Assembly: GCA_021521415.1 (NCBI GenBank)
Contig: JAIQDT010001942.1
Coordinates: forward strand, 363,369 to 427,368
Source of the DNA: Bidens hawaiensis
Taxonomy: Eukaryota > Streptophyta > Magnoliopsida > Asterales > Asteraceae
Reading direction: 5' to 3'
Length of the DNA stretch: 64,000 bases
Positions 36,626-46,792 of the stretch are shown piece by piece. The notes beneath the pieces are model-generated. The model was given only the letters and a program-made list of their open reading frames with translations. It searched no databases and was not told the DNA's origin. How positions within the stretch are numbered: the stretch's first letter is position 1; every line of letters begins with the position of its first letter. The translations under genes and the position numbers were made by a program.

Positions 36626-36871
36626 CATCGCGCTACGCGATGGGTAGATAAATAGGATCATCGCGCTACGCGATGCAGATTCCTAGAAAGCCAAGAAAAA
36701 GGGGGCGCTACGTTACGCGACGACCCGGAGTCATATGGGCATCGCTACGCGATAACCCATTAAGTAATCAGGGCCACGTGGCCAACCACTTGTCAACACC
36801 TGGCATCACCTTGTCAATTGCGGCGTCGTGCTAGCGATGGTCTAAGGAAAAGACCATCGCGCTACGCGACA
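36626..36871. repeat. GC-rich palindrome array in LTR U3
   Basis: Units of the CATCGCGCTACGCGATGG type lie near 36626, 36659, 36704, 36739, 36823 and 36855. Several are decayed. The array ends just before the TATA box, as in the two sister LTRs. Confidence 0.75.
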
Positions 36872-36887
36872 ATCCCCAAAACTTTGC

Positions 36888-36895
36888 CTATAAAA
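36888..36895 (+). promoter_or_regulatory. TATA box of the 3' LTR
   Basis: CTATAAAA in the same context as in the nested LTR. Confidence 0.65.
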
Positions 36896-38344
36896 GGGAG
36901 CTAGGGGTTTAAACCCCCATTCATCCCACAATCACATTCACAAACACACACTTAGTGTTGGAAAGCGTGCTAGCTTTGCCGAGAAGTTCCTAGGTCCGTT
37001 TTCATGAAATTCGTGCAAGTATTGGAGTTCTAACGAGCCGTAGAGCAGTTAAGCAAGTTAGGAGCGAAGTTCTGCCAACTAAGCAATCGTTCTGCCTTAG
37101 CATAAGTATTCCAAGCATTCACTAAGGTAGAATCTCAGTTTAAGTTATTGTTAATCCTATTATATTAAGCTTAGACTCAGTCAAGCTATGGCTTTTAACC
37201 TTGAAAGTATTTTCAAAAGCATTCACAAACAGATTTCAATCAAACATTATTTTTATAAATATAATGTTATACAAAACTATATTTTGACGGACATGTAGTA
37301 ACTGGAAGGGGGATATCATTAGTAGACTCTTCTTGTCTAAGGTAAGTAATGTGTACACATCGCAATCAACCGCGGGACATGTTTACTTACCTGGAGAAGT
37401 TTGCCAACGTGATAAACCCTATTACGCCAAAGAATGCTATACCAAACGTCACACAAATACAATCATGATTTCAAAATACATTCAGATACCTAATCAAGGT
37501 TAAAATCAGACTTAAAGTCTGGAGTCTAATCAAGAAACACTATCAGGGTGATCATTCAAACCTATTTGTTTATAGGTTAACGATCAGTCACAATCAAGAA
37601 AGGTTTTCAAACAATCACATCATCGGTACAGGTGAATACGTTAAATGTTTACAAACAGTCAATCATATTTATACTCTATAAGATAGACATGTTGTTGTCT
37701 TATAAAGTCAGTCAAACATTTACATGAGATTACGCGATCTCTAAAACTTTATAATACAAAGTAGAGAATAAAACAATTCAGACCGAATACACATGTGTCT
37801 GGATCCAAACATAACCGTTAAGCCTAAACAGTCAAACGCTACGTGGCCGCGGGCTAATGGTCATATATAGTTTCTCCGGTATGGGCTACTTGGCTTGGAG
37901 ACTTGTGTGTGTGTAGGGCAGTGTTACATACACCGGGTATAGCAATATATCTGCTGAGATTGTCAAGAAAACTATATTTGTATTATAATTGTTATTTAAA
38001 TGCTTTTAGAGTCATAACTATTCACCATCACATAGCTGACGTATTTTAATCCCACTTGTAGGTAATTAAGTTTGATGGTATATAGCAAGGATTAGAGTCG
38101 TCTCGAAGATAGAAGTTCGCACCGCATGATGGCTCAATTTTGTTATAAAATCCTTGTAATATTAAAAACAATATTTTGTAAAACTTCAACTTGGGAATTT
38201 AATTCCCAAGTAAATTTTCAATGTAAATTAATATTATATTAAACCTTTAAGTCTTCCGCTAAAATTTACCCAAAACTCTGATATATTTACAAAACAGGTA
38301 CCAACTATTGGTCACACTCCTAGGTCCTAAGTTGAGGTGTGACA

Positions 38345-38642
38345 GGTCGGCCGAGAATGGGGATGGTCGGCGAACGGCGGTGATATGGTGGCTGTGTGCG
38401 TGAGTTTGAAGAAGAAGGGAGAGAGGCAGCGTAGTTGGTACTGTGTGTTTTAGTAAAACCCTAAATTGATATAAAGGCATAACACATAAGGCTGAATTAG
38501 AAAAAAAAAGTTCAAAAAAATCGTCTGACAACCGGAATCGAACTCGTGATCTTAAGTTTACAAAACCAACTTCTTATCAGCTAGACCAACGCTTATAATG
38601 TAAACATGGTGGTTCATAATTTATAAACTAGTTCCTATAATA
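38345..38642. other. Short spacer with a tRNA-like sequence
   Basis: On the minus strand, about 38595-38524 contains GGTCTAGCTGATAAG and CGAGTTCGATTCCGG, like tRNA A and B boxes. The acceptor arms do not pair. It is probably a tRNA relic carried by a repeat. Confidence 0.35.
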
Positions 38643-39710
38643 TCTCTATAGTAATAAAAGAAAGCCATATATGGACAGGTGTCATCTATATAAACCCCAT
38701 CTCTTAAATTCTGACAAGTGGCATGTTCTCCAATTTTCTCCAAATTTTGTTGACGGTTACAGAGAGTAAACAAAACTAAAATATCATTTAGTATAAAAAA
38801 AATAAAAATTCCTCAAATAAACCATAGTAATAGTAACTCTCAAAAACTTTCACCTTCATCAAACCCTAATCCCTAATTTCTTTGTCTCCTCCAATAGCCG
38901 TCAACGGAAGACTGCCTCGTCCTTCCTTACTCCTGATCAAATGCTTTCGAGATACATTTCTGGTAAGCCCTAATCCCTAATTCAAGCGTTTATAGATAAA
39001 TCATCATATACCATTTTCTAGTTTTGTTGAAATTGTAAATCGGTTCTCGTTTTAGGTATTTTGGGTTTTGTCAAAATCTCTAATCAAATCCTTTTAATGT
39101 TTGTTTATATTATTGTTACAAAATGTAGATTACATATCTATAGGTTAGTGGAGCTATAGCTTTTAAACACATATTCAACACTTCTTTTTAATTTAATTTA
39201 TTTTTTGTAAGTTAGGTTTTCTTCAAATTGATCACATGATGAATTTAGATGCATGTCTTACAATTCAGTTTACATTTATGTTTTATTCTAATTGATATTG
39301 TTGATGGTGTTTAAGCTAAACAATTTTATTTATATTCGTTAATTATATTTAAGTTAATAATTTGTTATCCTCAATGTTGTAATTCAAATAAAAAAAACTT
39401 TTTGAAACTGCTTCATCGAATTTTATAATTAAATAACTGGTTAAAACTGCTTTTATGCAGTTTCTTTGCATATTTTTTAGCTTCACTGACTTAAGTTGTT
39501 TTTGCACTATCTTATATTACAGAACACTAGAATGCCTATAAATATGAACCCTCGCACAAACATACTTATCCCCATCTGGTTTCTATATGACGAATATTGG
39601 TGGTTGTATTACTTCAAAAATGAGTTCCAGTATATTATACTTATTATATCATATTTTCTTTCCTTGCACCTCTTTCTTTACACAAATTCATTCAATTTTG
39701 ATAAATAACT

Positions 39711-40850
39711 TTGGAAAATAAATACAGGTTACTTGACAATTTTGACATTACAAAGCTGAATGTACTTGATGTATCAACCCTTGATGCTACTATGTGGAAG
39801 CTACCTTCATTCAAGCAACCTAATACTACTCACACAGTCAAATTGATCCTTATGAATGATGAGGTAATTTTTAAATTGCTCTTTAAAATATTTATTATTT
39901 AATGATTTTTTTATCCTTTACAACTTACAATTTCATTCCTTTTTAGGGTACCAAGATTCAAAGCAACGGTTATGAATGATTACTCATGTGAGCATGAAAT
40001 ATTTTTCATTGAGAAAGAATGTGTTTTCATTCAGAATTTTGCCATGGGTGACAACCTTTCAAGCTACCGATTGACAAATCATCCTCATACACTGTTTTTT
40101 TGAATTTCGATTTTGTTGTTAAGAGGTGCAACGATCCTGTTGGATTTTTTCATGGCTTCTCATTCATCGACATTGAAATACTTCGGAACAATTCTTTAAC
40201 TTATAATTATGTTGTTAGTAAGTAGTAATAATAATTTATATTATGTAATTTTCATCATTGTCATATTACATTATTTTACACTAACATACAATTTTTTCTT
40301 TACCTTGTAGATATCATCCGGTATTTTTTTACATATTTTGACTTGGTTGATCACAAAACAAAAAATGGCATGAAAACTAAAATGAATCTTCAAGTTTGTG
40401 GCTTAGGGTACGTAATTTTAATTCCCTTATTTGTAATATATCAAATTATGTTACTTAATTTTCATATAAAATTTATTGTGAAATTTTATTTTATATTTGG
40501 TTATGTAGGTCACGTACTATTTTTGTTACGTTGTGGGAAAGCTATTCTGAGAAGATGAGAGATTTCATGTCACAAAATCCGGACGACCTTACTGCTATCA
40601 TGATTTTGCAATTTGGAAGATTCAGTTATTTGAACGGTTTTAATTTTTATTATTAATTCAGTATCAATTCATTATACTTGTCTTTTGATAGTTTTGATAA
40701 CTCTTTATTTTACTTCCTTAGGGCGAGCGTATGCTTCTTATTCCTTCCAATAAACAATGCCATTGACAACTCTTTTGATAACCTTGTACATCAACAATGC
40801 CATTGACGAGTTAAGGGCTTTTAAAAAAAGGTACCATGTCTTTATAGAAA
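39711..40850 (+). pseudogene. RPA1-like (replication protein A large subunit) gene remnant
   Basis: Exon-like pieces match the OB-fold protein that plant Helitrons carry. In order they are: 39711-39862 (RLLDNFDITKLNVLDVSTLD, then TTHTVKLILMNDE); 39945-40215 (GTKIQ, then HEIFFIEKECVFIQNFAMGD, then RLTNHPHT, then FDFVVKRCNDP); 40312-40408 (FDLVDHKTKNGMKTKMNLQV); 40509-40636 (VTLWESYSEKMRDFMSQNP, then ILQFGRFSYLNG); and about 40720-40850 (RAYASYSFQ, then NNAIDELRAFKKR). Introns look GT-AG. Stops and frameshifts interrupt the second and last pieces. RPA binds single-stranded DNA during replication. In Helitrons such copies are thought to have been captured from the host. Confidence 0.75.
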
Positions 40851-40879
40851 ACAAAGATATTGTAGTAAAAACCAAAAAA

Positions 40880-41216
40880 GGATCTCTAATATATATTAGT
40901 GAGGTACATCCATCTTACCTTGCTCTTCAGTATCCACTGTAATTTTCTTATGGTGAAGATTGCTATAGAGTTGATATACCTCATAGAGGTGTCGGTTCAT
41001 CTACATCAACCAAACAACAAAATTGTACTATGAGGGAGTTCTTTGCTTATAAAATTTAAGATAAGATGGGCGTGGTCTCACTAATTCTAAATTCTCGATA
41101 ACTTTTCCAACAATTGTTAGTGGATGGGTACACTAAGATTAAAACCGAGAGACTGAATTACATACCTCATCAACAAAAGGAGCTACGATGTGAAAGTTTT
41201 CAGAATTTACGTAATT
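40880..41216 (+). pseudogene. Fragment of Helitron replicase-helicase (Helitron-like N domain)
   Basis: One frame, broken by three stops, reads HPSYLALQYPL, then SYGEDCYRVDIPHRGVGSS, then CTMREFFAYKI, then LILNSR, then LFQQLLVDGYTKIKTERLNY and QQKELRCESF. This is the conserved domain upstream of the Rep nuclease in plant Helitron transposases. The HUH nuclease and helicase parts are absent. It follows the RPA piece directly, with no spacer, so the two remnants were fused by deletion or recombination. Confidence 0.8.
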
Positions 41217-41836
41217 TGTAATGTTGGTTGATTTTCACGAACTTGTAAAAACATTAATTTTGTTGTTTTGAGGTATGCATGTTTCAATAATCTATGCCTT
41301 ATTGTTTTCAAAATATGTATGTGGTATGTTTTGGGTGACTAAATATTATGAATATGTGTAGATCCTGAAAGTTTGTTTCTTATTTATAATAACTTGAATT
41401 GTTGTTAGTTAATTGTAAAATTGTTATTCGTTACTTGTACTAAATGTAAGGTCAACAAATAATAATATGTAAAATGGTGTTGGTTGATCATACTTTCGGT
41501 TGATAGCAAGTAATTATAAAAGGTATCTGTTTTGTTGTGAGTTGGGTTTGAATTTTGATTGAGTAGGACATTTTGTGAGTGTTAAATTATATTAGTTAAT
41601 TGTAATATAATAATACATATAATTATAAGAATATGTTATTGTATTTTGTAGCTGCATTTTCACTATATTTAGAACCAAATTAGCAAGTTTACGTTAACAA
41701 AATATAAAGTGTATCAATTAATTCAAACGTAAATATTACAAATGTAAAATTATGAAAATATAATGTGTAAATTTGTATTATTTCTAGATTTGTTCTACCC
41801 AAACTGGCCCGTGTATCGCACGGGTTTATAACCTAG

Positions 41837-42235
41837 TTTTCTATATATAAGTACACTATTATTTCGAAAATCGGGTGGATCAAGAGAACCACCTATTTAC
41901 TACATAGATCCACCCCTGTGTCTTAGCCAGTGGAGCTGCCATGACGACTTCTAATTGAAGGAACGAGAGCTGACCTGTTTGATGAAGAAACTGAATTTTT
42001 TAAAAACAATATTTTTAAAATAACTAAATAAAACATAAGAAAGACCCGACGCCAAATTCATTTTAGACGTTAAAGAATCTACTTCCTTTTATCTCCCAAA
42101 CATATTTGACAAATAGGTATCTCTTTATATAAAATACAAAGTCCCACTAACTAGAAATTAATATTTTAATTGACATAAATAATTGTATGCCTTAATATGA
42201 TTAAAACCTATGTAACCTTTTCATGTATATTTTAC
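41837..42235. other. Intergenic stretch
   Basis: AT-rich. The words AAGTACACTATTATTTCGAAAATCGG (as two halves, 41849-41875) recur at about 57296-57321 as AAGTACGCTATTATTTC and AATAATCGG, so a dispersed repeat may pass through. No gene. Confidence 0.35.
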
Positions 42236-42954
42236 CAGGGTGCCAATCATGTCGGGTTGTGTGTTGACGGGTTAGCGTGTTTAGATTCTTTAACCCCAAC
42301 TTAACCCCCCCCCCCCACACACACACATATATACACACACACACTTGCGTCGAGTCGGATCGACCCATTTAAATTCATGTTGTGTTTGGGTCATGTATCA
42401 GGTTAACCCATTTTACGTAAAATTTAAACAAATAATAATTCTTATTCATCTAAAACATTTTAGTAATTTGTTATATATGTAATTGTATTTATGTATGTAT
42501 CTCTCATTCTTAACCGAAAAACTTGATTTACATATTTAGCATAAGACAAGAACAAACGAATGGTAATAATTAGAGAATTGGTATTTAGTAGTTAGTATTA
42601 ATAAAATAAAAATGCTTGAAATGAGGGGTAAATAAAAGTAATTTAAAAAAAAAAACTAGTTGTACTTTTAAAAGTGAAATTATACATGAAAATTTAAAAA
42701 TTAAATTATTTGACTTTAGAATTTAGCAACTCTTATTTGCATTTTTAAACTTAAAATATTAACTTCTTTAAAACTTTTAGACGGGTTAACATGTCAATCC
42801 GCTTTTTAACGGATTGGCTTCGAGTTGACCCATTTTTAAATGAGTCGGGTTCGGGTTGACCTGTTTAAAAAAACAGGTAGTGCCAATTGACCCAAAACCT
42901 AATATTATTGAGTTCGGATCGTTTTTCAATTTGTGTCGGAAATTACCGCCCCTA
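42236..42954. mobile_element. Non-autonomous hAT element 3
   Basis: Ends CAGGGTGCCAAT and, reversed, TAGGGGCGGTAAT are imperfect inverted repeats. The flanks ATATTTTAC (42227-42235) and ATATTTAC (42955-42962) are an 8-bp duplication with one extra T on the left. Subterminal regions are rich in GGGTTGACC/GGGTTAAC words in both orientations. A poly-C run and a (CA)n tract lie at 42306-42345. No transposase. Confidence 0.7.
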
Positions 42955-42962
42955 ATATTTAC

Positions 42963-44175
42963 GTTATCACCTCAAAACAATCTTAAAACGTTAATACATA
43001 CTTTACAATAATACAATCACAGAAAACAAAAGTATTGTCCTTTGAAATTTCAGAAGTCAAAATTAGGATGTGTAGGTTGACTAAATGGCGGCTCACATAC
43101 TATTTTCTCTATCGGGTCTTCTGTTGTTTTTTCTTCAAAGCCCATTTTAGGGATCGAGCGAAAGAGTCAAAGTTTGACCATATTTGTAACAACAAACAAC
43201 TTTATATATGGTCATATATTTATCTTGTTAAAACTATATAGATTAGCTAGAATCACATAAAGGTTGACAACTTATTATATAACATAAAAGTTTATTATTA
43301 TTCATGGTTTAATATAATTATGTAATCATGTTAGTTATATATTATACATATGTGTGTGTTCTTAAACGGAAAATAAAACAATACAATAACGAAGATATAT
43401 TTTCAAATAAAAAGAGACTAAATAAATTATAGTGAATATAGTTTATTTATATATAATTATATATATAGATAAATATCAAATGTTGGTGTCACAACTTCTT
43501 CTTTAAAAACCAAATGTTTTAATATTTAGGATTTTAGTTTCATCATTGAAGCAGGTTAGTTAGTGATAGTATGTTGGTTGATGTGTGTTTTGCTAACTTC
43601 TTTGGTATCAAGTGGCCAGCGTTTGAATCCTTGTGGCTTCACATATGCATCATTTTTTTTAATCCATTTATTGTTTTAATTTTGGTGGGATGGGACATCA
43701 TCATGTATCAAGAAAGTCTCCAAATGAAGAAAGATGACAGCTTTATCCTGTAAAATCATATGTGCAGATATACATAGAGAGAGAGAGATTACAAGCAGAG
43801 CAGATTAAGCAGCCATTTACATTGGACCCAAAGAAAGGGTTTTCATTCATGTATGAGTCACAGACAGGGGTTCTTGAATGGCGTAGACAAATTTCCCACT
43901 GCCTGAAGATAATTGTCACTGTAAACTAAACTCCATCCATTAGACATTGACGCATCCAGTTGGGAGTTTCTTCTTACATCACATGTGTTTTTATTAGCCT
44001 TCATAATCAAGATTAATTAGCTTTATTTATACTGTGAGTTTCTATTTTAAATTGGGAGTGATGGGAAAGGAATTGTTTTAGACCAACCAACCACTGCATA
44101 ACTCAATACTACATGTATGCGATATATCATGATACATGATATTATTACTACATATATACTACAGATGAAGTTCTC
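42963..44175. other. Intergenic stretch
   Basis: No gene was recognised. The frames at 43035-43241 and 43571-43753 lack domains. Confidence 0.35.
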
Positions 44176-44178
44176 TAA

Positions 44179-45274
44179 GGTGGTGTTTGTTTTTGTCAGA
44201 AGATCTTCCTGGCCTCATATGTCTGCGCCGCGTAGACCACGCGACCTTTAGGCTTGAAGACTGTTTGTTTTTCTGAAAACATTTCATTAAAAAACGTCTT
44301 CGCGTCCTCTTCTTCTTGAAGACATGGACCAACCGCTTTTCACATCTTCTGCATCTTATTCCAAACCTTAGCCTTCTTTCATTCTACCTTCTCCTTCCCT
44401 TCACCTCCTCCCCTACCATCTCTCCTTCTTCTCCTCCCCGACCTCCACCACCGCGACCTCTGCCTTTGCCGCTGCTCCACTGCCGCGCTACACCGCACCG
44501 CCGCTGCTCCACTGCCACGCCGCCACACCGCCACTTCTCCACCACCGGAATCTTTGTCAAGGTAAGCTTGTATTAGATTTGAAGATTGAAATAATTATTG
44601 TGTTTTGGTTTGACTTCTTGTATTAGATTTGTTATATGTATTTTTGAATATTTATTATGTTTTGGTTTGATTTCTTGTATCAGATTTGTACATCGAAACA
44701 ATTATTGTTTTATTTCTTAGGATTAACTTATGAATCTTGTTAGATAGATACTTAGGTTTATGTTTTATTGCTTATTAATGTTAATTGGCCACTTGAAGGA
44801 ACCTCACAGTTGCATGTTTCGCGCTACATAATTTTATTAGGAAAGAAGTTTTGAGCGATGAGTTGTTTGAACAATACGATCAACCTAATGTGTCATTCAG
44901 AAATACTCATGTGCACGTTACTGATGAAGACGAGGTTGAAGCGTAGGCACTGCATCAGATCGTAAATATATGGCGCAGTTACGAGATGAAATTGCGCAGC
45001 AGTTAATGCAAAGTACCGAATAGATTATTTGAAAAAAAATGTTCTTGTTGTTTTATGAATATTATTGCACTGTTGTTTGACTAATATTTAAATTTCGATG
45101 TTGAATTACTTTTTTATTTAAATTTCAACTTGTTTAAAGATTTTTGTTTTATTTTAGCAGTCTGCAGACGTTAAAAAACAAACAGTCTTCTTCTTGGAGA
45201 CTGCAGAGGTTTGGTCCACCTCTTCTGCTACAGATGACTGCAGACATTTTACACCTGAAAAAACAAACAGCACC
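44179..45274 (+). mobile_element. PIF/Harbinger element, internally deleted
   Basis: Terminal repeats GGTGGTGTTTGTTTTT and AAAAACAAACAGCACC are flanked by TAA on both sides (44176-44178 and 45275-45277). The right half keeps the end of a PIF transposase. The first ORF of about 86 aa (44316-44576) is proline/histidine-rich and without a domain. The element is 1096 bp and not autonomous. Confidence 0.88.
44809..45023 (+). pseudogene. C-terminal end of a PIF/Harbinger transposase
   Basis: After a possible AG splice site the frame reads VACFALHNFIRKE, then SDELFEQYDQPNVSF, with a stop at 44944. A second frame then gives GTASDRKYMAQLRDEIAQQL and ends at 45021. ALHNFIR plus the C-terminal LRDEIA motif are hallmarks of PIF/HARBI1-type nuclease transposases. 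The DDE catalytic part is gone. Confidence 0.8.
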
Positions 45275-45277
45275 TAA

Positions 45278-46291
45278 TTCTCTCATCATCCCACCCCTAC
45301 TTATATAGTAACAATAATTTTATGTAAAATTTTGATAAAAGTAACTATATAATATATAAAATTTCAATTAAAAATATATATTAAAATTATTTGATAGCAT
45401 ACATAAATTCATTTACAAGTAATAAGTGATTCGAGCCCGAGCTTGAGAATACTATTGACGAGCCGAGCTTGAGCTTTGGAAATAAAAATCTAGACAGAAA
45501 TTGAGTTTGAGATTTAGTTTCAGTATCGTAACGAAATTAAGCGACGCCAACTAAAAACGCAACGCCTCGTCACTGCAAAACCCGTGTTATTGTTTATTTA
45601 GTTTTAGTACCGTAATAAACCTAGCCAATAATGGAATTATTTTTTATGTTTACTTCTAGTATGATAACGAACCTAACCGTTACCGATCGAATGTATGTCG
45701 ACTCACCGCAACGCCCCTGTTTGTTTTGTTTTGTTTTTTTAAATATGTCAATTTCTCGAAATTACCTCGTCACTGCAACACCCGTGTTATTGTTTATTTA
45801 GTTTCGGTACCGTAACAAACCTAGCCAATAATGGAATAATTTTTTATGTTTACTTCTGATACGATAACGAACCTAATCGTTATCGACCAAATGTATGTCG
45901 ACTCACAGCAATGCCCGTGTTTGTTTTGTTCTGTTGTTTTTTAATATGTCAATTTTTCGAAATTATTTTTTGGGTTCAGTTCCAGTGTTGTGGCGAACCT
46001 ATGGATACTGACCGAATTTTCATCACAATGCCTATAATTTGGTTAACCGAATAAACGTCGTTTTACTTATATTAGTTTTTGTATCATAAGTTATACGTTT
46101 ACTAATTTATTTTTTCTATCAGATACCGATCGTATATATGCCGCTTTCATCATAAGTTTTACGTATGCTGACACTATTTTGGGCGATCACATATAATTTT
46201 TTGATTTAGTGTAGGTGTCGTGACAAACTTAACTGATACCGACTGAATTTGCGTCAAGCTGCCGCCGCAACGAGGCGGGTTTCAAACCCAG
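45278..46291 (+). mobile_element. Helitron-like element with 200-bp tandem repeat
   Basis: The right end has a hairpin (CCGCC, loop, GGCGG at 46262-46278) followed by CCAG-T, a one-base variant of the CTAG end. The left boundary is not defined. Two tandem copies of a 200-bp unit lie at 45565-45764 and 45765-45964, each starting CCTCGTCACTGCAA and containing GTATGTCGACTCAC. Phrases such as ACCGATAC..CGAA recur further on at about 46000-46250. No coding sequence. Confidence 0.5.
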
Positions 46292-46792
46292 TATATAGTA
46301 TAAAGAGAAGTTTGGTGCCACAAAGCTTTTATTTTTGATGAACTTTTATTTTGGTATATAATAGATAGTTTCCATTTAAAAAACAACTTGACTTCTAGCA
46401 TGTTGGTTGTGTGGGAATGTTCTTATGTCTAATGTGGTTTGTCACCCAAGTTCAAATTTTTGCAAGGGGGATATTGTTGTTATTGTTTGCTAGTTTTTTT
46501 TTTTGCTAAATTCAATTTGGTGTGTTGTGTATACCTTCTTTTATTTTTTTTTTGTTTTAGTTATGGTAACGTAACAAACATGACGGAAACCAACCAAATT
46601 TGTTTAGACTCACCGTCTCGCTCCCAGTTTTTACAAAGACCGAGTTTTACCGACCGAAGCTACACCCATAACGCACGTAACTGAAATCACCTGAATTCGT
46701 GTCGACTTACAAATTCAACGCCCGAGATTGATAACACTTAAGTTTTACCACTGTCCGAGTTTGCCCGGCGCAACGCGCCGGTAAAACACTAG
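46292..46792 (+). mobile_element. Short non-autonomous Helitron
   Basis: The 3' end is clear: hairpin CCGGCG, loop CAACG, CGCCGG (46765-46781), then TAAAACACTAG and host T. The 5' end is taken as the sequence after the previous element (TATATAGTATAAAGAGAAG), a mutated version of the usual TC start. At about 500 bp it has no real gene. The frame at 46439-46684 crosses it but has no domain. Confidence 0.6.

Larger units (their letters stand above)
32700..38344 (+). mobile_element. Chromovirus (Ty3/gypsy, Tekay-like), 5'-truncated, with nested LTR
   Basis: The order is: RNase H tail, integrase, nested solo LTR (33913-36021), integrase C-terminus with chromodomain, polypurine tract, 3' LTR (36531-38344). 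The 5' LTR, gag, protease and reverse transcriptase are missing. The integrase wording and the C-terminal chromodomain-like segment fit the Tekay (Del) lineage of chromoviruses, which insert into heterochromatin. Several stops and frameshifts show it is dead. Confidence 0.88.
36531..38344 (+). mobile_element. 3' LTR of the chromovirus
   Basis: It starts TGTAACATCTCGGGAATA after the polypurine tract and ends GTTGAGGTGTGACA. It is 1814 bp long. Six palindrome units (about 36626-36871), one G-box (36775-36780) and the TATA box (36888-36895) are present. The minus-strand solo LTR at 8783-10603 has the same ends and nearly the same length. The host duplication cannot be tested because the 5' LTR is missing. 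Confidence 0.88.
38643..41836 (+). mobile_element. Helitron, 3.2 kb, carrying RPA1-like and replicase remnants
   Basis: The 5' end is A/TCTCTATAGTAATAAAAG. The 3' end is a perfect hairpin (CCCGTG, loop TATCG, CACGGG at 41808-41824), then 12 nt, then CTAG, followed by host T. That is the classic rolling-circle transposon layout, inserted between A and T without target duplication. Inside are exons of an RPA1-like gene and a fragment of the Helitron N-domain, both broken. It is no longer autonomous. Confidence 0.88.

Noticed and set aside
31103..41930. One very large TIR element from GGCGGATCCAGG at 31103 to TAGATCCACCCC at about 41910
   Set aside because: The ends match poorly and the span holds several complete independent elements. 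A chance pairing is more likely.
44316..44576. 86-aa proline/histidine-rich frame as a gene
   Set aside because: It is low-complexity sequence inside the Harbinger element with no domain or splice support.
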